Shown in pieces: positions 27,061-27,292 of a stretch of DNA of 27,292 bases. Location of the stretch: NCBI GenBank assembly GCA_001275005.1, contig JWZX01003150.1, positions 1 through 27,292 of the forward strand, in the 5' to 3' direction. The DNA comes from Chrysochromulina tobinii (lineage: Eukaryota; Haptophyta; Prymnesiales; Chrysochromulinaceae). The notes below the pieces were generated by a model. The model was not told the origin of the DNA. It was given only the letters and a program-made list of their open reading frames with translations, and did not search any database. Each line of letters starts with the position of its first letter. Positions within the stretch are counted from its first letter, which is position 1. The translations under genes were made by a program, and so were the position numbers.

Positions 27061-27292
27061 ATGAGATATGTCAGAATTGCCATCACAATTGCCATCACAC
27101 TACAGTGCGTATTGAGTCAGTCGAATGGACCGCCACCGCCACCACCTTCTCCCTCACCACCGCCGCCGCCGCCGTCTCCGCCGCCGTCTCCGCCGCCGCC
27201 ATCACCCTCTCCTCCACCGCCCGCTCGACCACCCACGCCTCCGCCGCCGCCCCCATCACCACCACCCTCGCCGCCACCTCCCTCACCGCCGC
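27061..27292 (+). CDS. Secreted proline-rich (pherophorin/extensin-like) protein, 3' partial
   Basis: ATG at 27061 opens MRYVRIAITIAITLQCVLSQ, a clear signal peptide (basic start, hydrophobic core, small or polar residues before a likely cut near LSQ-SN). It is followed by NGPPPPPPSPSPPPP and further PPPSPPP and PPPARPPTPPP blocks, open to the end of the window. Proline codons alternate CCG, CCA, CCC and CCT and keep one frame over 160 bp. Ser-Pro-rich stretches of this kind are the hydroxyproline-rich rods of algal wall and matrix proteins such as pherophorins, and also linkers in secreted algal enzymes. The functional domain would lie beyond the window. The Val/Ala-rich frame on the opposite strand is a shadow. 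Confidence 0.78.
   Translation, partial: MRYVRIAITIAITLQCVLSQSNGPPPPPPSPSPPPPPPSPPPSPPPPSPSPPPPARPPTPPPPPPSPPPSPPPPSPP

Overview
The window is nuclear DNA of a GC-rich, gene-dense unicellular eukaryote, most likely a marine alga of the haptophyte type. Kinesin, LKB1-type kinase, ArfGAP, tweety, IPK1, mitochondrial alternative oxidase (AOX) and GILT sequences fix it as eukaryotic. The algal assignment is an inference from the high GC, the Ala/Pro-rich low-complexity protein, a plant-type polysaccharide O-acetyltransferase domain, a Pro-rich secreted wall-type protein and an apparent selenoprotein. Introns are few and short (75-169 nt, GT-AG), and several large genes have a single exon.

Layout, left to right: (1) the 3' half of a ubiquitin-thioredoxin fusion (+); (2) a polyamine-oxidase-like flavoenzyme (-), divergent from (3) a 1435-residue kinesin motor-ArfGAP fusion (+); (4) an LKB1/STK11-type kinase (-), divergent from (5) AOX (+), whose mitochondrial presequence sits on a separate upstream exon; (6) about 1.3 kb without a convincing gene, holding an 81/85-bp direct repeat; (7) an FkbM methyltransferase and (8) a glycosyltransferase-like plus TBL-type O-acetyltransferase fusion, both +, a possible glycan-modification pair; (9) a small ER-type membrane protein (-), divergent from (10) a coiled-coil repeat protein (+); (11) an unrecognised 456-484 aa protein (-), divergent from (12) a GILT-family thiol reductase (+) whose CxxC motif is read as UGA-Gly-Gly-Cys, with a SECIS-like hairpin in the 3' UTR; (13) a tweety-family membrane protein (-) with a small first exon in another frame; (14) a multi-exon inositol-pentakisphosphate 2-kinase (IPK1, -) invaded by minisatellites; (15) the 5' end of a secreted Pro-rich protein (+) running off the window.

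There is no single operon-like system. The strongest candidates for undescribed biology are the selenocysteine GILT, the kinesin-ArfGAP fusion, the ubiquitin-thioredoxin fusion, the glycosyltransferase-O-acetyltransferase fusion, and the IPK1 gene in which one intron looks as if it arose by tandem duplication around a minisatellite. Family calls come from reading motifs by eye; no database search was run.
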